NCBI GenBank assembly: GCA_014859275.1
Contig: JACUUO010000007.1
Span: 1 to 41,121, forward strand
Length of the DNA stretch: 41,121 nucleotides
Direction of reading: 5' to 3'
Source of the DNA: Actinomycetota bacterium
GTDB taxonomy: Bacteria; Actinomycetota; Aquicultoria; Aquicultorales; Aquicultoraceae
Numbering within the stretch: the first letter of the stretch is position 1; each line of letters begins with the position of its first letter. The notes under the pieces are model-generated. The model saw nothing but the letters and a program-made list of their open reading frames with translations. It did no database searches and was not told the origin of the DNA. Below are positions 8,609 to 17,401 of the stretch, piece by piece. The translations under genes and the position numbers were made by a program.

Positions 8609-8889
8609 GTAACAATGCAAAGAAGCGGAAGTTCTTCGGCCTGTATCACGATCAAGAATTACCCGAACGAACGACCCATTATAAACGGAAGCAATTCATG
8701 CCCAACGGCATTTAATTTTAACAACCATAGCTAAATTCATGTGAAGGCTTTGAACTTACCAATCATGGCAACAACAGCGTTTCTGACTGAATACATAAAA
8801 TCCTAGCAAAGGCATACGATGCTTCCAGTAATACCGCTTTTGCTGAATTTACGGTTAACGTTAAGAGCCTTGAGGCCCTTTGTAGATAA
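8609..8889 (+). pseudogene. Deletion-fused remnant of a beta-helix/Ig surface protein
   Basis: Frame 8609-8734 reads QRSGSSSACITIKNYPNER, matching QNSGTSTARLVVKNYPNEK of the 1067-residue protein at 10118-13321. After a stop and frame change, 8735-8779 reads NSCEGFELTNHGNNS (compare RFEGFEITNYVGSSS). From 8794 a third frame reads HKILAKAYDASSNTAFAEF, matching HKILAKAYDTSGNTAPAEI of the first Ig-like domain, and ends at TAA 8889. About 540 residues are missing between the two parts. This is a decayed paralog on the opposite strand with a large internal deletion. The rest of the 8592-8999 gap holds no other gene; the last 110 bases carry the next gene's leader. Confidence 0.8.
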
Positions 8890-8999
8890 ACTAAATCCAG
8901 TGAATTACTTTTCGGCTGAACTGTTATAGTTTCATCTACACTGGGTAGCTAATATACAGTCATCTCTATCTAACGAGAGCACGGCAAAAGGAAGTAGGC

Positions 9000-10091
9000 A
9001 TGGAACAGTTTCGTATAATAGCGTGGCCAGCCTTTAGGGATCGCTCATCTAATCCATATAATTGGCTCCTTTATAGCCATATGGAAGACGAAGCTGTACA
9101 AGTAGAGGAGTTTTCGGTTAGCCGGTTATTGTGTAAACAGTATATCGCCTGGCATATTCATTGGCCTGATGCGCCGTTCGGTAAGCCACAACGCGGCAGG
9201 ATGTTACTTGATGCTGCTGGTTTGATCTGCCTCCTGTGCATTGCGAAAATGAAAGGGATTAAAATTGTATGGACTGTACACAATCTAAGGGCGCATGAAA
9301 GGTTTTATCCATTACTAGAGCATTGGTTTTGGATAATTTTTATGCGATTCCTTGATGGTTATATTAGCTTGAGCGAAACTGGTCAGCGATTAGCATTAGA
9401 ACATTTCCCTAAGTTGCGGCGGATCCCAGGTCTTGTTATACCTCACGGACATTATCGCGATGTGTACCCAGCCCATATGACGCAAGAAGAAGCCCGCTGC
9501 CAACTAGGCATATCACCTAAAGCTCGAGTAATTGCATTTATAGGCTATATACGACCTTACAAGAACGTACCTAAGTTGGTTAGGGTTTTTCGTAATATGG
9601 TCGATCCTGAAGCGGTACTTCTAATTGCAGGCAAACCAGGCTTACCAGAGCTTGCTTTAGAGATAGAAACCATAGCAAGCGAGGATCAACGCGTAAAGTT
9701 ATTTCTAAACCTTATCCCAGAAGATGATATGCAACTATATTTGCAGACCGCCAATCTAGTGGTCCTTCCATATGAAGATATTCTTAATTCTGGTGGTGCT
9801 CTATTAGCTCTTTCGTTTGACCGCCCAGTGTTAGTACCCAGGAAGGGCTCTATGAGAGAGCTACAGGCATTTGTCGGAGAAGAGTGGGTTAAAACCTACA
9901 TAGGTGAGCTTACTCCAGAAATAATTCAGGATGCGCTGGAGTGGTCACTAAGCTCTACGCGACCGAAGCGAGTTCCGCTCGACAAGCTAGACTGGGGTAA
10001 TCTAGCCAATATGACGCTGGCGGCATATAAAGAAATATGCCAACATAAAGGTTTAGGGAAAATATCATTAAAAAGAGAGGTGGCTGATTGA
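9000..10091 (+). CDS. GT-B glycosyltransferase (GT4-like)
   Basis: The 363-residue protein has an N-terminal half with HIHWPDAPF and VWTVHNLRAHE and a C-terminal half with VIAFIGYIRPYKNVPKLV, LLIAGKP and LPYEDILNSGGALLALSFDR. The last string replaces the usual E-x7-E motif with the NSGxxLLALSFxRPV form seen in many exopolysaccharide GT4-like enzymes. It lacks a signal peptide and should act at the cytoplasmic membrane face. The ATG follows AAAAGGAAG at 6-7 nt. The 3' end overlaps a terminator hairpin that serves the opposite strand, and the stop codon lies in its loop. Sugar specificity is not deducible. Confidence 0.85.
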   Translation: MEQFRIIAWPAFRDRSSNPYNWLLYSHMEDEAVQVEEFSVSRLLCKQYIAWHIHWPDAPFGKPQRGRMLLDAAGLICLLCIAKMKGIKIVWTVHNLRAHERFYPLLEHWFWIIFMRFLDGYISLSETGQRLALEHFPKLRRIPGLVIPHGHYRDVYPAHMTQEEARCQLGISPKARVIAFIGYIRPYKNVPKLVRVFRNMVDPEAVLLIAGKPGLPELALEIETIASEDQRVKLFLNLIPEDDMQLYLQTANLVVLPYEDILNSGGALLALSFDRPVLVPRKGSMRELQAFVGEEWVKTYIGELTPEIIQDALEWSLSSTRPKRVPLDKLDWGNLANMTLAAYKEICQHKGLGKISLKREVAD

Positions 10092-10101
10092 ATCAGCCAC
10101 C
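10070..10101 (-). terminator. Terminator of the large beta-helix gene, inside the end of the convergent GT gene
   Basis: GGTGGCTGATT (10079-10089) pairs with AATCAGCCACC (10091-10101). Read on the minus strand, the stem is followed by CTCTCTTTTT, so it is a good intrinsic terminator for the 10118-13321 gene. The plus-strand TGA stop of the glycosyltransferase gene (10089-10091) sits at the tip. On the plus strand there is no T-run. Confidence 0.8.
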
Positions 10102-10117
10102 CCCTAAATAATTACAA

Positions 10118-13100
10118 TTATCTGTGAAGTATCAGCACCTGTTGATTTGATACGTAAATCCAGGCGCCGTTTCCCTTCGGAATAATGTTTGTTGTTTCGT
10201 AGCTGCGAGTCTCAGGGTTATATATATAGGCTGTATATCCTTGCGGTAAAGCAACATCGCGATCAAAGGGATTGCTGACCATATTCCAGCCAGATTCAAG
10301 ATTTATGTCAAACTTGTCAATGACATTAAATGTCAGTGAAACTGTTGTTGGCTGGCCGAAATGAGCCCAGTAACCTTCGCCAGTGGTTGGGGAGTCTACT
10401 TTTTTGTAACCGCCGGTTTTCGGATCATAGCTGCCGAAAAGATTGGTGCTTATGTCATTTCCGGTTGGCACTGCGACCAGATTCCATCCAGCGGGATAGG
10501 TGACCGATATACTTACTACATTAGAGCCTTTTAGCTCTATGCTGTCACTTGTCTCATAAACGTTAACTCCGTCTGAGAACTGGCCTTTGACCGTTTTTAC
10601 GCCTAGCCCGCCTGTAAGTGTCAGGGTTTTGCTGGTTGCATAATCTTCCCACGCAGTCCAGGTTGATCCACCATCGACTGAGAATCTCATTTTGGCAGCC
10701 CCGGTTATTGAATTTGTCACGGTAACATTAGTTTCGGTTGTGCTTTCAGCTCCCGAGTTTATAGTGATAGTGCCGCTAGGCGCAATGTTATCAACCTTCA
10801 CTACAACGAAAGCAGTATCTTCAATATTGCCGCTAGTATCTGTTCCACGAGCTTTTATCTTATACACAACACTATCACTTGGAGCTATTTTCCAGCTATA
10901 GCTCCAGGTTAAAGTCTTAGTGCCTGCACCTGATATGACAGTGGTCGGAAGCCAGGTTTCCGAAGTTGACCAACCACTGCCGGTCCAGTAAACACCATCT
11001 TCTCTTTGTACGGCAACCTCGACTTTGCTGACCTCAACGTCATCTGTCGTTGTTCCTTTGATTAGTTTCTCACTACCGCTAAGAGTTTCAGTTCCAGTTG
11101 GATCGGTAATTGTTGTAACCGGAGGAGTCGTATCTTGCGGAGGAGTCGGTATATCAGCCGCATTCTTTACATTAATCGTAATCTCGGCCGGAGCGGTGTT
11201 GCCGGAAGTATCGTATGCCTTCGCAAGAATTTTGTGTGCCCCATCTGGGATGGTTGTGCTATCCCAGGTGTACTCATATGGGCTAGCGGATACGGTTTTC
11301 TTAAGAGCACCGTCTATATAGAACTCGACTTTTTGGATGCCCTTATCGTCGGTTGCTGAAGCTTTAATATATACATTTCCACTAACCGTTGCATTGTTGG
11401 CGGGCTCAGTAATAGCCACCTTTGGCGGAGTTATATCCTGTGGCGCTTCTTGTCCGTAAACCTCAAACTCATACACGCCAAACCCATAGGGGGTGTCGCT
11501 TTTTGCAGTTACGTCAAGCCTTATATATCTACCGGTAGTGTTTTCTGGTATAGCAATTTCTTCCGTGCTTCCCTTGCCTGTCGTGGTGGAATACACCTGC
11601 TTCCAATTAACAGCGTCACTTGAAACGCTTACCTTATAGGCACTTGGGTAGGCGTGGGAGTCCGATATCATGCGGACTTTATTCAGATCGTAGGTTTTGC
11701 CCAGATCGACGTAGAACCACTGGGGCAGACCTTGGGATGCCGAGACGGCCCAGTAGGTTGTTTTATCACCGTCAACCGCTTTGGTAGGTTCACGTGTTTC
11801 CCTTGAGAAGGCCGAGGAATACGCTGGCTTATTTAAAGCTAGATTCGGCTGAGTTGGTGCAGGAGCCGTGTTACTAGCACCGTACTCATAAGCACCGATG
11901 TCAATTATCTTGTTTACTATTCTGGCTTTACCATCCATATCTGTAGCAGGATACGATAGTTTATTGTCAGTGTTTTGATACCCCTTATCTATTGCAGGGC
12001 TTCCTGCTTTCAAGCGATAATCCCTGACAGACGGGTTAACAAATATAGCATTCAAGTCACCGCCTTTGATATTGTTGCCTTCTTGAAAATCCGGATTACC
12101 GCCATCACCATTTATTACTGCTGCACTGGTGCTTGTACCCAAAACAATATTGTTAAAGATACGCACTGATTGAGCCAATCTCTTATCTCCTTCAGGCCAT
12201 CTGGAAACTACAAGACCACCTTTGCCCTCCGTATCAACAACCGTGTTATTGAATACATGGGTATAATCAGTACCCTGTAAACGTAAGGCAACGCCGTATT
12301 GATAGGTAGTGCCACCATAGAATATGTTGTTATATAGCCTAAAGCCACCAGCTCCAGCTAGTATAACCTGGTGGTGACCTGCTCTGCCAAAAAGATTATT
12401 GCGGATAATGATGTTAAGATTTCCCTGCCATGTGCCGCTTGACATTTGAATGTTGTCAACATGGTCGCCATCTATTGGCGTATTGTTGTAGATGTGGTTA
12501 TTCTCAACAATAAGGTTGGACATTTTCCCTGCAAAGTAAATACCATCCCTATTTAACCCAAAGATTTCATTCCCCTTAATTAGGGTATTTGACGTATTAG
12601 TTAGTAGAATACCCCTACCAGGGGTATCAGTAATGCGATTATTTAGTATTTTATGTCCTGTGCCAGAGCCTCCGCTCCATGCACCTGAAATACCAGTTCC
12701 GGAGCTGCCCCTTTGGGTGCGGTGAATATAATTGCCGACTATTTCGATGTCTGTAGCGGAAGATCCTCCCAGCCACAAGGCGCTGCTGCTGCCCACGTAA
12801 TTGGTAATTTCAAACCCTTCAAACCTGATATGGCTTTTACTGTTAAAATCGATAGCCCTGCTTAACATGCCGTTGCCGTTCAGGACAGGTTTTTCGTTTG
12901 GATAATTTTTCACCACTAATCTAGCGGTAGAAGTACCACTGTTCTGGAAAGTGATTGATTCAACATACGTGCCAGCTCTTACTAAAACAGTGTCTCCTGC
13001 CTGGGCGACATTTACACCCTTTTGAATGGTTCTAAAGGGCGAGGATAGAGTTCCTGGGTTGAGATCGTTTCCAGATGGGGATACGTAGTAGGTATTTCCT

Positions 13101-13321
13101 GCTGCTAACGCCAGATGATTAGTCGGATTAAAGCTGATTATAGGCATTGTTAGCTGTGTGATTAGAGCCATCGCAATGGCTAATGCAAGCACCTTAGCGT
13201 TTATTTTTCTTAGTGTATGTTTTGACTTTTTTCTTAATGCATGTTCTGGCTTATAGCTAAAAATTCTCATCACCTTCCCAAATAAGTGTCCTGGTTTTTC
13301 TAGTAGTCTCACTTCTGGCAT
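10118..13321 (-). CDS. Large secreted beta-helix / discoidin / Ig-like surface protein
   Basis: The 1067-residue protein has a long basic N-region and hydrophobic core (about 43-62) with a possible signal-peptidase site near ALALAAG (about 70-75). The parallel beta-helix (about 76-480) opens with YYVSPSGNDLNPGTL and ends with DIGAYEYG. An F5/8 type C (discoidin) domain (about 490-630) and three Ig-like domains (about 632-725, 735-850, 850-935) follow. It ends with a twin GWN module (about 942-1067: AGWNLVAVP, GEGYWAHF, SGWNMVSNPF, GNGAWIYV). I chose ATG 13321 because AGGAG lies 7 nt upstream; the in-frame GTG at 13357 has no such site. It probably binds or processes the extracellular polysaccharide made by the surrounding genes; no catalytic residues are evident. 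Confidence 0.85.
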   Translation of the reverse strand: MPEVRLLEKPGHLFGKVMRIFSYKPEHALRKKSKHTLRKINAKVLALAIAMALITQLTMPIISFNPTNHLALAAGNTYYVSPSGNDLNPGTLSSPFRTIQKGVNVAQAGDTVLVRAGTYVESITFQNSGTSTARLVVKNYPNEKPVLNGNGMLSRAIDFNSKSHIRFEGFEITNYVGSSSALWLGGSSATDIEIVGNYIHRTQRGSSGTGISGAWSGGSGTGHKILNNRITDTPGRGILLTNTSNTLIKGNEIFGLNRDGIYFAGKMSNLIVENNHIYNNTPIDGDHVDNIQMSSGTWQGNLNIIIRNNLFGRAGHHQVILAGAGGFRLYNNIFYGGTTYQYGVALRLQGTDYTHVFNNTVVDTEGKGGLVVSRWPEGDKRLAQSVRIFNNIVLGTSTSAAVINGDGGNPDFQEGNNIKGGDLNAIFVNPSVRDYRLKAGSPAIDKGYQNTDNKLSYPATDMDGKARIVNKIIDIGAYEYGASNTAPAPTQPNLALNKPAYSSAFSRETREPTKAVDGDKTTYWAVSASQGLPQWFYVDLGKTYDLNKVRMISDSHAYPSAYKVSVSSDAVNWKQVYSTTTGKGSTEEIAIPENTTGRYIRLDVTAKSDTPYGFGVYEFEVYGQEAPQDITPPKVAITEPANNATVSGNVYIKASATDDKGIQKVEFYIDGALKKTVSASPYEYTWDSTTIPDGAHKILAKAYDTSGNTAPAEITINVKNAADIPTPPQDTTPPVTTITDPTGTETLSGSEKLIKGTTTDDVEVSKVEVAVQREDGVYWTGSGWSTSETWLPTTVISGAGTKTLTWSYSWKIAPSDSVVYKIKARGTDTSGNIEDTAFVVVKVDNIAPSGTITINSGAESTTETNVTVTNSITGAAKMRFSVDGGSTWTAWEDYATSKTLTLTGGLGVKTVKGQFSDGVNVYETSDSIELKGSNVVSISVTYPAGWNLVAVPTGNDISTNLFGSYDPKTGGYKKVDSPTTGEGYWAHFGQPTTVSLTFNVIDKFDINLESGWNMVSNPFDRDVALPQGYTAYIYNPETRSYETTNIIPKGNGAWIYVSNQQVLILHR

Positions 13322-13351
13322 AGCAATGCTCCTATCCTTGCTTGAAACTAC

Positions 13352-13368
13352 CTGCACTAATAGTGCAG
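13352..13368. promoter_or_regulatory. Perfect 17-bp palindrome upstream of the beta-helix gene
   Basis: CTGCACTA and TAGTGCAG are separated by one A, 31 bases upstream of the chosen start on the minus strand. Size, symmetry and position fit a repressor operator; the regulator is not identified. Confidence 0.5.
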
Positions 13369-14294
13369 TTTTTGAATGCTAGATTTGATCTTTAATTTAG
13401 CTCTTGGCTAGCTTAGATGTATTACCCATACACCTTACCATAGGGGTTATTGATGTCAACGACGAGTGCTTGTTGTATAAGGGATATTTTAGCTTGATTA
13501 TTACTGTACTATCTGTAAAGGTTCTATCGCTTTTCAACTGAGAGCTATTTCTACATACAACCGTGGGATACAAGAGGGTAATTTTATGCAAACGATTTAT
13601 AGCAGACTCATCATTTAATCCTCCTTCAGTGTCTTAACGGTCACATTACATGCATTTAGTTTTTAAAGTATCTGTTATTTAACAGGCCATTCTTAACATA
13701 AAAGTAGTTCTGTCTTGATGATCTTGATATCGGGTTATGGAATAGTCTAACACCTTGTATTCTATTTTACAAGTATTAATTACCTAGACTACCAAATTGT
13801 AATATAGATAACTATTGCTATATTAATGATACCTAGGCATGCGCTAGTTACTAAAATTGCCCAAAAAAAGTGAGGCAAAAATCTCGATAGGCTCACGAGT
13901 AAAGGGGCAAATGAATAGACTAATCCCAGAAACGAGCCTCATTTTACTTAACATTTACACGCTGCTACTACACCATCGCATAGTTTGGTTTTAACAATTG
14001 CTGGTTTTGGTATAAAGTGCTAAGGAAATTAAATTGAGCATAGACTTGCAACCTTGCTAGTCGGTCGAAAATGATTTCGGCACGGAAAAGTTAGCACTTC
14101 CAATTTAATGAATCTCTAACTTTATTGCTAAAGGACTAATTAACTTTTTATACTACATACGGTCAATAGATCAAATAAGCGCTATTAGATATACCTAATG
14201 CAGGAAATCACTAGTCAAGCATAAAAGCATTAAAGTCTTAAAGGAAAAAACAGTCTTCTAAAAATGTAAATAGGATTTAGGATGCGAGGTAGAA
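13369..14294. promoter_or_regulatory. Long AT-rich divergent intergenic region with hairpins
   Basis: More than 900 bases separate the minus-strand surface-protein gene from the plus-strand Wzz/kinase gene. There is no convincing gene. Dyads include CTTGTA/TACAAG (13754-13773) and AATATAG/CTATATT (13801-13824). A compact structured patch at 13857-13945 has TTGCCC/GGGCAA, GTGAG/CTCAC and CTCG/CGAG. At 14015-14109 two inverted pairs interleave like a pseudoknot around a 7-bp hairpin (14064-14081). On the minus strand a strong AAGGAGG precedes a five-codon ORF (MMSLL) at 13597-13614. The length suggests complex control or an untranslated leader. Confidence 0.5.
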
Positions 14295-15659
14295 TTGGAA
14301 GAAAAATTTGAACTACTTCAGTTTATAAAGATAATTAAAGAGCGAAGGATAATAATTATTCTTGGCACGCTCATTTGCCTTTTTCTTGCAAAAGTGGCTA
14401 CCGATTATACATCGCCCGTTTATGAATCATCTGTGCAAATGATGGTATCTCAAGGTCAGGTTACCTCACAGACTCAGCCATTGATCGAATCATATCAGGC
14501 GACACTTTTAAGTGAGCGATTAACGGCGACTTTTAGCCAGATGTTAGCTAGCAGGACTCTTGCTGAAAGAGTGATTGAAAAGCTTGATCTGGCTTTAGCC
14601 CCGGAGAACTTACAGAAGAGAATAAGGGCTGAAGCGGTAAAAGAAACTCAGCTTATACGGTTTACTATTACCGACGCCAACCCAAATTTCACCAAGAAGC
14701 TAGCCGACACCTATGCTTCCGAGTTTGTCAAAATGACGGACGAAGTTATACCCTCATCAGCATTAATAAATGTGCGGGTGGTTGATCAAGCAGCAGTACC
14801 GCGTTTGCCGGTGTGGCCGAAGCCACTGTCGAATTTGATCCAGGCCTTTCTGATAGGCCTTGTGCTAAGCACTGGTTTTGCATTTATTTTAAGTATGCTT
14901 GATGTGACTATAAAAGAAACAGAAGATGTAGAGAAGCTTGTAAGCTTACCGTCATTAGGGCAAATACCAATTTCGAAGAACCCGCTTCTCTTAGGCAATC
15001 ACAACCCTATTGTCGCGGAGGCTTATAGAAGCCTTAGGACCAACCTTCAGTATATTAACTTCGACCAATCAATAAAAAGCCTTATAGTTTCGAGCCCGAG
15101 TTTAAATGAAGGCAAAACTACCATTTCTTTTAATCTGGCCACTGTATTTGCACAAGCGGGTTATAACGTGCTTCTTGTTGATGGTGATCTAAGAAGTCCT
15201 AGATTAGGTAGGTTATTTAACGAGTCAGATGAACGTGGACTCTCAAACGTTTTAGTTAGTGCGGTAGAAGTTGAGTCGGCTATCCAGAAGGCAAGTGAAG
15301 ATAGATTGTATTATATGAAAAGCGGACCAACTCCTCCAAATCCTGCTGATCTGTTAGGTTCTGAGCGGATGACTGAGCTTTTAGGTAAGTTAGAGGAGGA
15401 TTTTAATTTAGTAATTATTGATTGCCCACCTATTCTTGCGGTAGCTGATACTCCTATTGTTGCAGTTAAGGCTGATGCTGTCCTTCTAGTGTCGAGTTTC
15501 GGAAAAACGAAAAAGGGCGAGTTGGTGTCCGCCAAGGATGCACTTAATAAAGTTGGTGCTCGCATTATAGGGTTTGTAGTAAATGGCGTGGAAGCGACTA
15601 GTAGAAGAAAATTCGATTACTATTACCGAAAATCTCACGTCAAGCAAAAGGCTGCATAA
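14295..15659 (+). CDS. Wzz-type co-polymerase fused to BY-kinase (chain-length regulator)
   Basis: The 454-residue protein combines both halves of a polysaccharide co-polymerase/tyrosine autokinase. TM1 is at about 19-36 and an extracytoplasmic Wzz domain follows with VPRLPVWPKPLSN before TM2 (about 181-201). The cytoplasmic ATPase has a Walker A variant (SSPSLNEGKTT, K274), Walker A' (LLVDGDLR, 293-300) and Walker B (LVIIDCPP, 372-379). A tyrosine cluster Y442-Y444 near the C-terminus is the expected autophosphorylation tail. It controls chain length and export in Wzy-dependent systems. The TTG start follows GAGGT. It begins the main plus-strand export/polymer operon. Confidence 0.92.
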   Translation: MEEKFELLQFIKIIKERRIIIILGTLICLFLAKVATDYTSPVYESSVQMMVSQGQVTSQTQPLIESYQATLLSERLTATFSQMLASRTLAERVIEKLDLALAPENLQKRIRAEAVKETQLIRFTITDANPNFTKKLADTYASEFVKMTDEVIPSSALINVRVVDQAAVPRLPVWPKPLSNLIQAFLIGLVLSTGFAFILSMLDVTIKETEDVEKLVSLPSLGQIPISKNPLLLGNHNPIVAEAYRSLRTNLQYINFDQSIKSLIVSSPSLNEGKTTISFNLATVFAQAGYNVLLVDGDLRSPRLGRLFNESDERGLSNVLVSAVEVESAIQKASEDRLYYMKSGPTPPNPADLLGSERMTELLGKLEEDFNLVIIDCPPILAVADTPIVAVKADAVLLVSSFGKTKKGELVSAKDALNKVGARIIGFVVNGVEATSRRKFDYYYRKSHVKQKAA

Positions 15660-15792
15660 GATGATGCGGATGAATATTTTATAAACCCATTTAATGCGAT
15701 TCGTCTTCTAACACCTCTTATGACTGATGATGTGGTATTTGAGTGCTTCCTGTTTGTTTAAAGCTTTTGCGGGAGCGCGATAACAGCATGGT

Positions 15793-17310
15793 ATGAATGA
15801 TCTTAATCGGCATGGGTTAGCGCAAGCGACTTTTTCAGCGTTAAAGTGGGGCTATGTTGGTACGGCTGTTAAAGTCGTAGCTCAGATGCTTATTGGCGTG
15901 GTTCTGGCACGTCTTTTAGGGCCGGAACCCTTTGGCCTGGTTGCCGTGTCTTGGATAGTGATTGGCTTGGGTGGCTTAGTTTCTGATTTTGGTTTTGGGG
16001 CGGCGCTAGTCCAACGCAAAACAATCTCTGAAGTGGAAATACGCTATGTGTTCACAATTCAAGTACTGATTGGGATTGGTTTAACTCTAATCATAGCAAT
16101 TGCGGCTACTCAGATCGCACAGGTATTTAATCAACAGCAGATAATACCGGTTATGCGGGCTCTCTCGCTGATTTTCTTCATACAGGCTTTCAGTCAAACC
16201 GCAGTAAGTCTTTTAAGGAGAAATCTCGATCTCAAGGGTATTCAATTAGCACAAGTAATGTCTTATATACTTTCTTATATAATGCTAGGGATACCTTTAG
16301 CATACTTCGGTTTTGGAGTATGGAGTTTGATATTAGCTCAACTCAGCCAGAGCCTGCTATATACCGCCTTTACTTATTTGCGAGCTAGACATCCGGTCAA
16401 GCCATTATTTAGGACTTCTATCGGCCTGTTTAATTTTGGATCTAAAGTGATGGGGGCCAATATATTTAATTGGTCTATTCAGAATATGGATAACGCATTT
16501 GTAGGTAAATTTTTTGGAGTGGCTAGCCTGGGATTGTATAGCCGGACGTACACGCTCATGATTGTGCCCTTGAACAATGTTGTAACCGTGCTTCAAGGGG
16601 TGTTATTTCCCGCTTATTCCAAGGCCCAGGAAGAGACTGAGATGTTAAAGCGGGTCTACCTGGCATCCGTGGGCGTTATTGCAATGATTGTTCTGCCGCT
16701 ATTTGGCAGTGTGGCTGCCATACCTCACACTGTTATTGAGGGATTGTATGGAGAAAAATGGCTGGGTGCGGTGCCGATCCTTGTTCCAATAGCTTTGGCT
16801 ATGCCATTCCATGCCATAATGTCTCTAGCTGGTCCGCTTATTTGGGGCAAAGGTAAAGTCGGAAAGGAGCTAGTCGTCCAGGCGATAACAGCCGCGCTTT
16901 TCATTTCAGTGCTGCTGGTAACGTCTAAAATCTCTTTAGTAACGCTGGCATGGGGAGTGTTTGGGGTTTATGTAGTTCGATTTTTTCTTATGACGCGGGC
17001 TGTGTTAAGGCTGGTAGACGCTTCCTGGCCTAAGATGCTTATGGCTCTACGTGGAGGAGTATTGATTTTAGCCGGTACAACGTTGGCAGCGAGGGGTATG
17101 GATTCAGCTATACTATCTTATAGTATAGCTTCACCAATTCGATTATTTGGTGATGTTTCTGCTGCTGGAGTAGCGTTATGTTTAATGTTTCTGCTTTTCC
17201 CAAGGTATTTAATCACCGAAGAGATTGCCTGGCTGTTTGGTCGGTTTTCACATAAAATACCACGAATCTTTCGCTCATTTCTGTCCCGAATAAGATTGGT
17301 TGAAACCTAA
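15793..17310 (+). CDS. Wzx-type polysaccharide flippase (MOP superfamily)
   Basis: The 505-residue polytopic protein belongs to the WzxC/TuaB-like polysaccharide transporter group. The N-terminus is amphipathic, then LARLLGPEPFGLVAV and VSDFGFGAALVQRK, which is the standard start of the family, and about 12-14 hydrophobic segments follow. It should flip undecaprenyl-linked repeat units to the outer face of the membrane. No strong Shine-Dalgarno site is seen before the ATG (GGGAG lies about 17 bases away). It sits between the co-polymerase and glycosyltransferases, the expected place for a Wzx. Confidence 0.9.
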   Translation: MNDLNRHGLAQATFSALKWGYVGTAVKVVAQMLIGVVLARLLGPEPFGLVAVSWIVIGLGGLVSDFGFGAALVQRKTISEVEIRYVFTIQVLIGIGLTLIIAIAATQIAQVFNQQQIIPVMRALSLIFFIQAFSQTAVSLLRRNLDLKGIQLAQVMSYILSYIMLGIPLAYFGFGVWSLILAQLSQSLLYTAFTYLRARHPVKPLFRTSIGLFNFGSKVMGANIFNWSIQNMDNAFVGKFFGVASLGLYSRTYTLMIVPLNNVVTVLQGVLFPAYSKAQEETEMLKRVYLASVGVIAMIVLPLFGSVAAIPHTVIEGLYGEKWLGAVPILVPIALAMPFHAIMSLAGPLIWGKGKVGKELVVQAITAALFISVLLVTSKISLVTLAWGVFGVYVVRFFLMTRAVLRLVDASWPKMLMALRGGVLILAGTTLAARGMDSAILSYSIASPIRLFGDVSAAGVALCLMFLLFPRYLITEEIAWLFGRFSHKIPRIFRSFLSRIRLVET

Positions 17311-17401
17311 AAGTTATAGCTCAAGGTTTTATGGGAATAATGATTCAGGTACTTGCAGAAGCATTTAGTAAGCCCATTAACTTACTTATCAAAACTCGAG
17401 G

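Noticed and set aside
13397-13591. 64-codon minus-strand ORF
   Set aside because: Starts on TTG without its own ribosome-binding site and resembles no family. It is mentioned only with the five-codon ORF before it.
13870-13945. Resemblance to a c-di-GMP-I (GEMM) riboswitch
   Set aside because: There is a CACG followed by GGGGCAAA, and AAACGAGCCTC later, but the conserved GACGCAAAGCC core and the GAAA tetraloop hairpin are missing. It is reported only as a structured patch.
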